Shown in pieces: positions 27,057 to 34,369 of a stretch of 64,000 nt of DNA. Made by a program: the position numbers and the translations under genes. Numbering within the stretch: position 1 is the stretch's first letter; every line of letters begins with the position of its first letter. The notes beneath the pieces were generated by a model. It saw only the letters and a list, made by a program, of their open reading frames with translations, was not told the DNA's origin and made no database searches. The stretch spans positions 11,231-75,230 of the forward strand of contig JASBZK010000004.1 in NCBI GenBank assembly GCA_029983505.1, read 5' to 3'. This DNA is from Porphyromonas sp. GTDB lineage: Bacteria > Bacteroidota > Bacteroidia > Bacteroidales > Porphyromonadaceae.

Positions 27057-27086
27057 AGAGCGCTCTTGACCTGCTCCGGCACCATT

Positions 27087-27124
27087 AAAAAAACAAGGTC
27101 AAGCGATTTTCCGATGCTTGACCT
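27087..27124 (-). promoter_or_regulatory. Terminator-like hairpin in the hpt leader (candidate attenuator)
   Basis: On the minus strand a perfect 10-bp stem, AAGGTCAAGC (27124-27115) with GCTTGACCTT (27104-27095), 10-nt loop, is followed by G and then T-rich bases (seven T at 27093-27087). It starts almost at the predicted hpt start site, and no gene lies upstream on this strand, so it would act on hpt itself. Confidence 0.6.
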
Positions 27125-27126
27125 TA

Positions 27127-27134
27127 CAAAGTTA
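27127..27134 (-). promoter_or_regulatory. -7 element (TAACTTTG) of hpt
   Basis: On the minus strand TAACTTTG matches TAnnTTTG. With its neighbours it forms the left arm of a perfect 9-bp inverted repeat (ACAAAGTTA at 27126-27134 and TAACTTTGT at 27148-27156) whose right arm is the -7 element of tRNA-Pro. Confidence 0.6.
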
Positions 27135-27147
27135 GCCAAATTTGTAG

Positions 27148-27155
27148 TAACTTTG
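27148..27155 (+). promoter_or_regulatory. -7 element (TAACTTTG) of tRNA-Pro
   Basis: TAACTTTG, 41 nt before the mature tRNA 5' end; back-to-back with the hpt element, 13 nt apart. Confidence 0.6.
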
Positions 27156-27196
27156 TCGCACCTTTCAAAGAGGAGCCCTTTTCGGAGGGTAAAAAT

Positions 27197-27273
27197 CGGG
27201 ATGTAGCACAGTTGGTTAGCGCGCCACGTTCGGGACGTGGAGGTCGGCAGTTCGAGTCTGCCTATCCCGACCA
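27197..27273 (+). tRNA. tRNA-Pro (anticodon CGG)
   Basis: Complete cloverleaf: acceptor stem CGGGATG with TATCCCG (one G-U pair), anticodon loop TTCGGGA closed by CCACG/CGTGG, T-loop TTCGAGT. Discriminator A at 27270 and CCA encoded at 27271-27273. Reads CCG codons, frequent in this GC-rich genome. Confidence 0.95.
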
Positions 27274-27286
27274 ACCCAAGCAAAAG

Positions 27287-27320
27287 AAGCGTCACGGAGG
27301 TAACTCCCTGACGCTTTTTT
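27287..27320 (+). terminator. Rho-independent terminator of tRNA-Pro
   Basis: Stem AAGCGTCA/TGACGCTT with an inner GGAG/CTCC, followed by six T within the arm and tail. Confidence 0.88.
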
Positions 27321-27342
27321 CGTGCAGAGAGCCGGCGATTTC

Positions 27343-27421
27343 GGTCTGTGCAAAAATATTTTTTCGGTCTGTACGCGGAGAAACTTTCGGTCTGTACCAA
27401 AAGATCTCCGCGGTCTGTACC
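27343..27421. repeat. Four-core 23-nt intergenic array 10
   Basis: Cores begin at 27343, 27366, 27389 and 27412, exactly 23 nt apart and all in the same GGTCTGT orientation; the last two are exact GGTCTGTACC. The array abuts the GT2 stop codon (27423, minus strand) and lies 23 nt beyond the tRNA-Pro terminator. Because all four cores point the same way, a single long hairpin is not possible. Confidence 0.9.
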
Positions 27422-27422
27422 T

Positions 27423-28469
27423 CTAATTTTTGGCACGCAGAAGCTTGCCTCCGATCTCGTCCCTGATCCAAGAGTAGGCGTTAAAGAGCCAAGGGCTGAG
27501 GGCGAGCGCACGGAAGAGAACGAGCTGCTTGGTCGGCTCGTTATTGAAGAGCTGGAGGGTGCCTTTGATGTCTTTGAGGAGGATGCCGCGGCGGATAAGC
27601 TCCTTGTAGACGGCGTTTTTCTCTGACAGGCTCATCCCGGAGCGGATCACCATACTGATGAGGAGGGAGTGAAGCAGTTTGAGCAGTCTGCTCTTGACGG
27701 TGTGGTCGTAGCTCCCTTTCGGGGGATTGTCCAGGTCGAAGGTTTCCCGCCAGGTCTCTTCGATCTCGAAGCACATCTCTATCTGACGCTTTTGCTTATC
27801 GACGTCCGTCGTCGTCGTGATGCTCCCGGGTCGGATGCGGTAGCAGTAGGCGCCGTCTTCGAGGTTAGAGAAGGCAAGCCGCTCCACGTGACGCATCAGG
27901 AAAGGCATCAGTTGGATGTCTTCGTACTGCAGCCCCTCGTGAAAGCGGAGGTCGTGCTCCCTAAATATAGAGGCACGCGTCACCTTGAGCCAGGCAAATG
28001 CCTCATAGTAGTCGCCTTTGACGTAGTCCTCACCTGTGATGATGTCGGCACCGCCCCTGTTTTTGACGAGTTCCTTATTGCCCGTCTCCTCGAAGTCGAG
28101 CAGGTAGGAGAGGATGAGCATATCCAGGTCTTGACCTTCGAGCTGGTGGACGATGTTGGGTAGGCAGTCCTTCGTGATGTAATCGTCCGAGTCGACGAAC
28201 CACAGATACTCCCCTCTCGCCTCATCCATACCCCGGTTCCGCGCCCGGCTCAGTCCCCCGTTCTCTTGGTGGATGACCCTTATCCTCGCGTCTCTCGCCG
28301 CATACTCGTCGCAGATCTCCCCGCACCGGTCGGGCGAGCCGTCGTCCACGAGGATGACTTCAAAATCCGGATAAGTCTGACCGAGGATGCTCTCGATGCA
28401 CTCGGGGAGGTACTTCTCGACCTTGTACACCGGCACGATGAAAGATATTTTGGGGCGTTTGTCCTCCAT
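27423..28469 (-). CDS. Family 2 glycosyltransferase
   Basis: GT-A fold transferase, 348 aa, likely adding sugars to a surface polysaccharide at the inner membrane face. N-terminal SFIVPVYKVEKYLPECIESI, VILVDDGSPDRCGEICDEYA, GGLSRARNRGMDEARGEYLWFVDSDD (DxD metal site near 91-93). The C-terminal third is helical with a weak hydrophobic stretch. No other polysaccharide genes are adjacent; rfbC at 18 kb may supply rhamnose. Acceptor unknown. A promoter element lies at 28509-28516. Confidence 0.92.
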   Translation of the reverse strand: MEDKRPKISFIVPVYKVEKYLPECIESILGQTYPDFEVILVDDGSPDRCGEICDEYAARDARIRVIHQENGGLSRARNRGMDEARGEYLWFVDSDDYITKDCLPNIVHQLEGQDLDMLILSYLLDFEETGNKELVKNRGGADIITGEDYVKGDYYEAFAWLKVTRASIFREHDLRFHEGLQYEDIQLMPFLMRHVERLAFSNLEDGAYCYRIRPGSITTTTDVDKQKRQIEMCFEIEETWRETFDLDNPPKGSYDHTVKSRLLKLLHSLLISMVIRSGMSLSEKNAVYKELIRRGILLKDIKGTLQLFNNEPTKQLVLFRALALSPWLFNAYSWIRDEIGGKLLRAKN

Positions 28470-28508
28470 AAATTGTGACTTCTATCAAGTTCTGTCCTTT
28501 GTCTGACC

Positions 28509-28516
28509 CAAAGGTA
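28509..28516 (-). promoter_or_regulatory. -7 element (TACCTTTG) of the GT2 gene
   Basis: On the minus strand TACCTTTG, 40 nt before ATG 28469, back-to-back with the barrel-gene element at 28529 (12 nt between). Confidence 0.6.
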
Positions 28517-28528
28517 CTAAGAAAAAAG

Positions 28529-28536
28529 TATCTTTG
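28529..28536 (+). promoter_or_regulatory. -7 element (TATCTTTG) of the outer-membrane barrel gene
   Basis: TATCTTTG, 42 nt before ATG 28578; preceded by an A-rich run. No TTTG at the standard spacing. Confidence 0.6.
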
Positions 28537-28577
28537 CGGGGGAAAGGCTTCGACCTCCCCGTATCAATTACAGTTTT

Positions 28578-29270
28578 ATGAAAAAGATTTTCCTCACTCT
28601 CGTGGCGGCTCTTCTTGCCCTCTCTGCTTCAGCGCAGCACCGTAAGGTCTCCATTATCCCCACCGTCGGGTACCAAGTAAGCACCCCTTTGGATCAAAAA
28701 GGGGACCACGGCTACTACCGCCCCCTTCACCGCTTCAGAGCCGGGGTGGATGCCGACATTATCCTTGTGGATCACGTGGGTGTTTATTTCTCCCTCAAGC
28801 CCGGTCTGTACTACTCCGCGGAGGGGTTCACGGCCTCGAATGAGGGGATGCTGTACGCGATAGGTCCGGACACCCCCGGTCCGGGACTTCAGCTCTACCC
28901 TGCCGAATTGAATTACTTGGAGATCCCCGTCCTGGCGCAACTGGGGTTCGGGGTGAATCCCGCCTTCAGCTGCTACATAAATGTAGGTCCGTACCTCGCT
29001 TACGGCGTGAGCGGAAAGATTTCCAACCTCGACTTTTACCGCACTAAGGGCGAAGGTACGGAGCACGTGACGGAGCTTGACCCCTTCAAAGAAGGCTACA
29101 ACCGCTTCGACTGGGGCTTCCAAGGGGGCTTCGGTATCGAGTATATGCGGGTGCAGCTCGGCTTCGGTGTCCAAGTCGGGCTCCAAAATATGGGCGAGAG
29201 TGCGCGGTATCTGCTCTCGAAAAAGACGACTACCCAGACGATGTTCGTCACCCTCGGGTACCGTTTCTGA
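28578..29270 (+). CDS. Outer-membrane beta-barrel protein (PorT/OmpW-like)
   Basis: 230-aa outer-membrane protein. Signal peptide MKKIFLTLVAALLALSASAQ, then alternating hydrophobic/polar strands typical of an eight-stranded barrel (GVYFSLKPGLYYSAEGF, YLEIPVLAQLGFGV, QLGFGVQVGLQNMGE) and a C-terminal ...TLGYRF ending in Phe, the outer-membrane insertion signal. Belongs to the outer membrane beta-barrel group (PF13568-like). No substrate can be deduced. Array 11 follows 10 nt after the stop. Confidence 0.88.
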   Translation: MKKIFLTLVAALLALSASAQHRKVSIIPTVGYQVSTPLDQKGDHGYYRPLHRFRAGVDADIILVDHVGVYFSLKPGLYYSAEGFTASNEGMLYAIGPDTPGPGLQLYPAELNYLEIPVLAQLGFGVNPAFSCYINVGPYLAYGVSGKISNLDFYRTKGEGTEHVTELDPFKEGYNRFDWGFQGGFGIEYMRVQLGFGVQVGLQNMGESARYLLSKKTTTQTMFVTLGYRF

Positions 29271-29280
29271 CTCCGATTTT

Positions 29281-29360
29281 GGTACGGGTCGAAAAAAGTT
29301 TTTCGGTCTGTGCCGGCTTCCCTTCCCGGTCTGTACCGGAAGATCTCCCCGGTACGTGCA
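29281..29360. repeat. Four-core 23-nt intergenic array 11
   Basis: Cores begin at 29281, 29305, 29328 (exact GGTCTGTACC) and 29351. Spacer 1 (GAAAAAAGTTTTTC) is a perfect palindrome. Between the barrel and sulfatase genes. Confidence 0.87.
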
Positions 29361-29401
29361 AAAAAATATCCTCCACAGAACCCATACTTACCTTTATAAT
29401 A

Positions 29402-30958
29402 ATGAAAACGGAATATCTTTCTCTCATCGCGGGTGCCGCAGCGCTCTCGCCGGCTTTTCAGAAAGCCTTGGCACAAGAAGCGGGGCACTACAACGTCATC
29501 ATCATCGAGAGCGACGATCACGCCTATCAGATGATGTCGTGCTACGGCGGACTGATGAAGACACCCGGCATCGACCGCATCGCAGAGGGCGGCGTGCGCT
29601 TCGACAACAGTTTCGTCGCCAACTCGATCTCGGGTCCCTCCCGCGCCTGCACCATTACCGGCAAGCACTCCCACAAGAACGGCTACCTCCAAAACGTCAA
29701 CTCCCACTTCGACGGAGACCAGCAGACTTTTCCCAAGCTCCTCCACGCCGCAGGCTACCAGACGGCCGTCGTCGGCAAATGGCACCTCGAGAGCCTCCCG
29801 CAGGGCTTCGACTACTGGGAGATCTTCCCGGGGCAGGGCGACTATTACAACTCGAACACCATCATCGCCCCAAATGACACCGTACCCAACAAAGGCTACG
29901 CCACGGATCTCGTGGCGGACAAGTCCCTTGCCTGGCTGAAAGAGCAACGCGACCCATCGAAGCCTTTCTTCCTGTGGATCGAGCACAAGGCGGTACACCG
30001 CGACTGGCTCCCGAGAGTGAAGGACTTGGAGAAGTTTGAGGACACCACGTTCCCCGTCCCCGAGACCTTCTTCGACGACTACGCCGGACGCCCTGCCGCA
30101 GAACACGCGGAGATGCGCATCGGTCGGGATATGGACATCGCTTACGACGTAAAAGTGGAGCAGGAAAAGCCCGAGACCGTCCTCGCTCACTACTACACCG
30201 AGCTCGTCAACCGACTCAGTCCCGAAGGACAGAAGAAGTACCGTGCCTTTTACGACAAAATCATCGCCGAATACAACTCTAAGAAGCGCTCCGAAAAGGA
30301 AGAAGCACTCTGGAGGTACCAACGCTATATGCGCGACTATGCCAAAGTGGTCTACGCTATGGATGAGAGCATCGGCCGCGTGATGGACTACCTCGAGAAA
30401 GAAGGCCTACTCGACACAACCATCGTGATGTATATGTCCGACCAGGGATTCTATATGGGCGAGCACGGCTGGTTCGATAAGCGCTTTATGTACGAAGAGA
30501 GCTTCCGCACCCCGCTCATTATGCATCTGCCGAAAGGCTTGGACGCACGCGGAGCGATCGGCGAGCTGGTCCAAAACATCGACATCGCCCCCACCGTCCT
30601 CGACGCCGCAGGCGTACCCATCCCCGCGGATATGCAGGGCAAGAGCCTTATGCCGCTCCTAAGGGGCGAGAAGCAGCTCCCGGGTCGCGACGCGCTCTAC
30701 TACCACTTCTACGAGTACCCCGCGGAGCATATGGCGATGCGCCACTACGGGGTGCGCACCGATCGCTACAAACTGATACACTTCTACAATAAGGACGACT
30801 TCTGGGAGCTTTACGACCTGAAGGAAGACCCCCGGGAGCTCCATAACCTCTACGACGATCCCAAGTACCGCGCCGTCCGTAAGGCTATGGAGAAGACCCT
30901 CCTCTCCGAGCAGATCCGCTACGACGATAAGCTCGCCATCAGTCTCAATAACTTCTAA
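29402..30958 (+). CDS. Sulfatase, Ser-type (anSME-dependent)
   Basis: Exported arylsulfatase-family enzyme, 518 aa, hydrolysing sulfate esters, probably on host glycans. ATG 29402 begins a plausible signal peptide (to ALAQ near residue 25); the upstream in-frame sequence is array 11. The modified residue is Ser 77 in SGPSRACTITGKHS, the S-x-P-S-R form converted to formylglycine by a radical-SAM maturase, which is not in the window. Metal and substrate residues: IESDDHAY near 36 and VVGKWHL near 122; the DxGFYMGEHGWFDKR block near 350. A strong terminator follows at 30968. Confidence 0.93.
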   Translation: MKTEYLSLIAGAAALSPAFQKALAQEAGHYNVIIIESDDHAYQMMSCYGGLMKTPGIDRIAEGGVRFDNSFVANSISGPSRACTITGKHSHKNGYLQNVNSHFDGDQQTFPKLLHAAGYQTAVVGKWHLESLPQGFDYWEIFPGQGDYYNSNTIIAPNDTVPNKGYATDLVADKSLAWLKEQRDPSKPFFLWIEHKAVHRDWLPRVKDLEKFEDTTFPVPETFFDDYAGRPAAEHAEMRIGRDMDIAYDVKVEQEKPETVLAHYYTELVNRLSPEGQKKYRAFYDKIIAEYNSKKRSEKEEALWRYQRYMRDYAKVVYAMDESIGRVMDYLEKEGLLDTTIVMYMSDQGFYMGEHGWFDKRFMYEESFRTPLIMHLPKGLDARGAIGELVQNIDIAPTVLDAAGVPIPADMQGKSLMPLLRGEKQLPGRDALYYHFYEYPAEHMAMRHYGVRTDRYKLIHFYNKDDFWELYDLKEDPRELHNLYDDPKYRAVRKAMEKTLLSEQIRYDDKLAISLNNF

Positions 30959-30967
30959 GAGTACCCG

Positions 30968-31004
30968 GGAAAGGAGACACGGGGGGGCCGGTGTCTCCTT
31001 TTCC
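30968..31004 (+). terminator. Rho-independent terminator after the sulfatase gene
   Basis: Stem GGAAAGGAGACAC (30968-30980) with GTGTCTCCTTTTCC (30991-31004), G-rich loop, T-run within the right arm. It lies 10 nt after the stop and 15 nt before the creatininase gene. Confidence 0.85.
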
Positions 31005-31019
31005 ATAAAACAAACGTTT

Positions 31020-31778
31020 ATGGCAGACTATCTCGACCTTACTTCCGCCAACCTCGGCGGGATGAAAGACCTTGCTCCCGACCTCGTCGTCCTCCCGTGG
31101 GGCGCCATCGAACCGCATAACCTCCACCTCCCTTACCTCACGGACGCGCTCCTCGCCCGTGACGTGGCGCTCGATGCCGCCCGCCTGGCTCTGGAGAAGT
31201 ACGGACACCGTTGTGTCGTGATGCCCGCTATGCCGCTGGGGTCGCATAACCCGGGGCAGTTCGACCTTCCTTTCTGCATCCATTTCCGGCAGGAGACGCA
31301 GACCGCCGTCTTTCGGGACATCGCCTATGCGCTCTACCGACAGGGGGTGAGGAAACTCGTCGTCATCAACGGTCACGGCGGCAACTCCTTCAAGGGGATG
31401 ATTCGCGACCTCGCGTTCGAGCTACCGGACTTCCTCGTCTTCGCGGGCGAGTGGTACCGTGCGGTGAAGCCGGAGGGGTACTTCGACATCGTCGGCGATC
31501 ACGCGGACGAGCTGGAGACCTCCGTGATGATGCACTACCATCCGGACTACGTCGACCTCTCCAAGGCAGGCGACGGGGCCTCCACGACGTTTGCTTCCGA
31601 CGCGCTCCGCAAAGGGGTGGCGTGGACACCGCGCGACTGGAGTAAAATCAGCCGGGATACCGGCGTGGGCGACCCGCGCCGGGCGACAGCGGAGAAGGGC
31701 AGGGCTTTTGCGGACGCGTGTGCTTCTGCTTTTGCAGCGCTCTTTCACGACCTCGTCACCCGTCCCCTTTACGACTAA
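31020..31778 (+). CDS. Creatininase-family amidohydrolase
   Basis: Cytoplasmic 252-aa metal-dependent amidohydrolase of the creatininase/MftE fold. Metal-site motifs: LPWGAIEPHNLHLPYLTDA near residues 25-43 (Glu and His ligands), VVINGHGGNSFKGM near 118, and GDHADELETSVMMHY near 160 (Glu ligand). The true substrate is not evident; paralogues also process flavin-type and peptide products. It lies directly behind the sulfatase terminator with only 61 nt between the genes, so expression may come from read-through or a promoter I cannot see. Confidence 0.9.
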   Translation: MADYLDLTSANLGGMKDLAPDLVVLPWGAIEPHNLHLPYLTDALLARDVALDAARLALEKYGHRCVVMPAMPLGSHNPGQFDLPFCIHFRQETQTAVFRDIAYALYRQGVRKLVVINGHGGNSFKGMIRDLAFELPDFLVFAGEWYRAVKPEGYFDIVGDHADELETSVMMHYHPDYVDLSKAGDGASTTFASDALRKGVAWTPRDWSKISRDTGVGDPRRATAEKGRAFADACASAFAALFHDLVTRPLYD

Positions 31779-31795
31779 TATGAGGGGGTAATCCC

Positions 31796-31874
31796 GGCCT
31801 GTATCTCGTGATTGCCTCGGTACGTGTCTCGCTGCAAAAAGGTACGGACCGGGAAGATCGCCTCGGCCTGTGTC
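31796..31874. repeat. Four-core 23-nt intergenic array 12
   Basis: Cores begin at 31796 (GGCCTGTATC), 31819 (GGTACGTGTC), 31841 (GGTACGGACC) and 31865 (GGCCTGTGTC). It starts 18 nt after the creatininase stop and ends 57 nt before the rpsF promoter. Confidence 0.85.
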
Positions 31875-31930
31875 TCGCTTGGGGCGAAGGTCGGAGGTGC
31901 AAGATTTTTCGGCGGAAGGGGAAAATAAAT

Positions 31931-31961
31931 TTTGCAGGGAAGTAAAAAAATAGTACCTTTG
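31931..31961 (+). promoter_or_regulatory. Promoter of the rpsF-rpsR-rplI operon
   Basis: TTTG at 31931-31934 and TACCTTTG at 31954-31961 with a 19-nt, A-rich spacer: a full Bacteroidota promoter. It leaves a leader of about 50 nt before ATG 32017. Confidence 0.85.
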
Positions 31962-32016
31962 CGGTCGCTAAATCATTATTTTTCAAACCCCTAATAAGGT
32001 AAGAGTAACAAAACAA

Positions 32017-32424
32017 ATGAATCATTACGAAACCGTTTTCATTCTAAGTCCCGTTTTGTCTGCCGATCAGACAAAGGAAACGGTAGACAAGTTCACCGGT
32101 ATGATCACCGACAACGGCGGTACCGTCGTGAACAAAGAAGAGTGGGGTCAGCGCAAGCTCGCATACCCCATCAAGAGGCTGTCTGCCGGCTATTACGTCT
32201 TCGTAGAGTTTGACGCAGAAGGAGACTTCGTCGACAAACTCGAAGTCAACTATCGCCGTGACGACAACGTCATCCGCTTCCTCACGTTCAAGCAGGACAA
32301 GTTTGCGCACGAATACGCCGAAAAGCGTCGCAAAATCCGCTCCGGAAAGACCGAAGGCTCCGCAGCTGCAGAGGCTGAAAATGCCGAAGGTACCGCAGAA
32401 GTCGAAGCAAACGTAGAACAGTAA
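32017..32424 (+). CDS. rpsF: 30S ribosomal protein bS6
   Basis: Small-subunit protein that pairs with bS18 on 16S rRNA. 135 aa: the ferredoxin-like core is residues 1-98 (MNHYETVFILSPVLSADQTKE, WGQRKLAYPIKRLSAGYYVFVEF), followed by a 30-residue extension of Ala and Glu (about 105-135) longer than in most bacteria. First gene of the operon with rpsR 24 nt downstream; the pair is conserved across bacteria. Confidence 0.97.
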   Translation: MNHYETVFILSPVLSADQTKETVDKFTGMITDNGGTVVNKEEWGQRKLAYPIKRLSAGYYVFVEFDAEGDFVDKLEVNYRRDDNVIRFLTFKQDKFAHEYAEKRRKIRSGKTEGSAAAEAENAEGTAEVEANVEQ

Positions 32425-32448
32425 GACCACCTCTTAGATCAGCACACA

Positions 32449-32724
32449 ATGGCACAAGACAAGAAAGGCGGACGCCAAAATACCAAACGTCGCCGTACCC
32501 ACCTTACCCAGCCCAAGAAATACTGCCGCTTCAAGAAAGCAGGCATCAAGTATGTGGACTACAAGGACCCCGAGTTCCTTAAGAAGTTCCTCAACGAACA
32601 GGGCAAAATCCTCCCCCGCCGTATCACCGGCAACTCCCTCAAGTTCCAACGCCGCGTCGCTACCGCTGTGAAGCGCGCCCGCCACTTGGCTCTCCTCCCC
32701 TACGTCGCCGACCTGCTCGACTAA
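32449..32724 (+). CDS. rpsR: 30S ribosomal protein bS18
   Basis: 91-aa partner of bS6. CRFKKAGIKYVDYKDPEFLKKFL and GKILPRRITGNSLKFQRRVATAVKRARHLALLPYV match the family closely. The single N-terminal Cys is the remnant of the zinc site of C+ versions. Lies between rpsF and rplI in the standard order. Confidence 0.97.
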   Translation: MAQDKKGGRQNTKRRRTHLTQPKKYCRFKKAGIKYVDYKDPEFLKKFLNEQGKILPRRITGNSLKFQRRVATAVKRARHLALLPYVADLLD

Positions 32725-32778
32725 CCCCCGGGAGACCACTTACACGAAACATTCACATAAGGAGACAGAATACACTCT

Positions 32779-33393
32779 ATGAAGATTATTTTGAAAGAAG
32801 ACATCTCCAACCTCGGCTTCAAAAACGACGTCGTCGAAGTAAAGCCCGGGTATGGCAGAAACTTTCTAATCCCGCAAGGCAAGGCCATTATCGCGAACGA
32901 AACTTCCCTGAAGGTCTTGGCTGAAAATATGCGCCAGCAAGAGCGCAAGCTCGCGAAAGAAAAGGCAGACGCTCAAGCCCTGGCCGACAAACTCGAAGGC
33001 GCCAAAGCGAACCTCCTCGTCAAGACGAGCAATACCGGCACCATCTACGGCTCCGTTACCGCTGCCATGGTGGCCGACAACCTCGAAGCCCAAGGCTTTG
33101 AAGTCAACCGCAAAATGCTCCAACTCCAAGGCGGCATCAAAGAGATCGGCGAATACGTGGCGAAGGTACGTCTCCACCGTGACATTACGGTCGAAGTCCC
33201 CGTCATCGTCGAAAGCGAAAATGCTGCCGAGATAGCTGCCGCCAAGGCTCAGGCCAAGGCTGAAGAAGCAGCGCGTCAGGCAGAGAAGGAACGCAAGCTC
33301 GCTGCCGAAAACGCCGAAGCTGAGGTCGAAGGTGCCGAAGAAGTCGAAGGCGAAGAAGCCGCAGCCGAAGCTCCCGAAAACGCCGAAGCGTAA
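32779..33393 (+). CDS. rplI: 50S ribosomal protein bL9 with long acidic tail
   Basis: Binds 23S rRNA near the L1 stalk. N-domain MKIILKEDISNLGFKNDVVEVKPGYGRNFLIPQGKA, then the connecting helix and the C-domain (NTGTIYGSVTAAMVAD...). Residues after about 150 form a 50-residue Ala/Glu/Lys-rich tail that is absent from the usual ~150-aa protein. A 16% larger-than-usual size is thus explained by the tail and not by fusion to a domain. Confidence 0.96.
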   Translation: MKIILKEDISNLGFKNDVVEVKPGYGRNFLIPQGKAIIANETSLKVLAENMRQQERKLAKEKADAQALADKLEGAKANLLVKTSNTGTIYGSVTAAMVADNLEAQGFEVNRKMLQLQGGIKEIGEYVAKVRLHRDITVEVPVIVESENAAEIAAAKAQAKAEEAARQAEKERKLAAENAEAEVEGAEEVEGEEAAAEAPENAEA

Positions 33394-33472
33394 AGGAAAT
33401 ACCTCCCAAAGCGAGGTGCAGGCAGTCATTCCCTTCGGGTGGAGAAGCGGTCTGCAACGTGTGATGGGAAAA

Positions 33473-33506
33473 CGGACGACACGGACATCCGTCCGGTCCG
33501 GTTTTT
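33473..33506 (+). terminator. Putative terminator or leader hairpin between rplI and rplY
   Basis: GC-rich nested repeats of GGAC/GTCC followed by GTTTTTG, in the 141-nt gap. It may end the rpsF operon or partly terminate ahead of rplY; I could not define one best stem. Confidence 0.45.
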
Positions 33507-33534
33507 GAGTAACACATACACTTAGACTTAAATC

Positions 33535-34152
33535 ATGAAAGAATACGCTCTTAGCGCGACGAAGCGTGACGTCCTCGGCAAGCGCGAAATGAAGAAGCTC
33601 CGCAAGGAGGGTCTCATCCCCGCAAACATCTACGGCGGAGAAGACCACATCAATATCACGGTTAAGAAGGACGATCTCCGCAACCTCCTCTACACGCCGG
33701 ATATCTACCTCGTCAACCTCACCATCGACGGCAAGGAAAGGAAGTGCATCATCCAGGAGCTCCAGTTCCACCCCGTTACGGACGAAATCCTCCACCTCGA
33801 CTTCCTCGAAGTCTTTGCCGACAAGCCCGTGACGATGGAAGTGCCCGTGGTACTCGACGGTTTCCCCGTCGGTGTACGTGCCGGTGGTAAGCTCAACCTC
33901 GATATGCGCAAGCTCAAGGTGAAAGGTTTCTACAAGGACATCCCCGAACAGCTCCACATTGACGTCTCCAAGCTCGGTCTCGGTAAGACGATGAAAGTGG
34001 GACAGGTTTCTTTCGAGGGTCTCGAAGTGCTTAACGCCAAAGCTGCTGTCGTGGCCGCTGTCCGCACCACTCGTGCAGCCCGCAGCGCCGGTGTCGGTCA
34101 GGCATCCGAAGAAGAAGCAGAAGAAGGCGAAGAAGCACCTGCAGAAGCCTAA
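33535..34152 (+). CDS. rplY: 50S ribosomal protein bL25 (CTC form)
   Basis: 5S rRNA-binding protein of the long CTC/TL5 type, 205 aa. Residues 1-95 are the 5S-binding domain (KEYALSATKRDVLGKREMKKLRKEGLIPANIYGG), about 96-185 the beta-rich TL5 C-domain, and the last ~17 residues an acidic tail (EEEAEEGEEAPAEA). Located behind rplI and, across DUF3109, ahead of pth, the usual rplY-pth neighbourhood. Confidence 0.95.
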   Translation: MKEYALSATKRDVLGKREMKKLRKEGLIPANIYGGEDHINITVKKDDLRNLLYTPDIYLVNLTIDGKERKCIIQELQFHPVTDEILHLDFLEVFADKPVTMEVPVVLDGFPVGVRAGGKLNLDMRKLKVKGFYKDIPEQLHIDVSKLGLGKTMKVGQVSFEGLEVLNAKAAVVAAVRTTRAARSAGVGQASEEEAEEGEEAPAEA

Positions 34153-34228
34153 AGGAGCTTCTCTTCACCCCATCCTACAAGTCCGGGAGAGGCCGTCACG
34201 AGTGGCGCCTTGTCCCGGGCTCGTTTTT

Positions 34229-34308
34229 GGTACAGACCGAGACGATTTGCTATGTCCGTACCGGGTGTGAATCTCGGCTTGGGCGAAAAATATTTTTTGG
34301 TCTGTACC
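34229..34308. repeat. Four-core 23-nt intergenic array 13
   Basis: Cores begin at 34229 (exact GGTACAGACC), 34253 (TGTCCGTACC), 34275 (degenerate GGCTTGGGCG) and 34299 (exact GGTCTGTACC). It starts 77 nt after the rplY stop. Confidence 0.82.
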
Positions 34309-34369
34309 CCTTTCTTCAAAGGGCTTGGCACCGACTTTGAGTTTACCTCTTCCAATCACAAAATCCTAT

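Noticed and set aside
27343..27421. CRISPR array
   Set aside because: The 23-nt period looked CRISPR-like, but the repeat is only 10 bp, there are always four units, the spacers are self-palindromic, similar elements are dispersed, and there are no cas genes.
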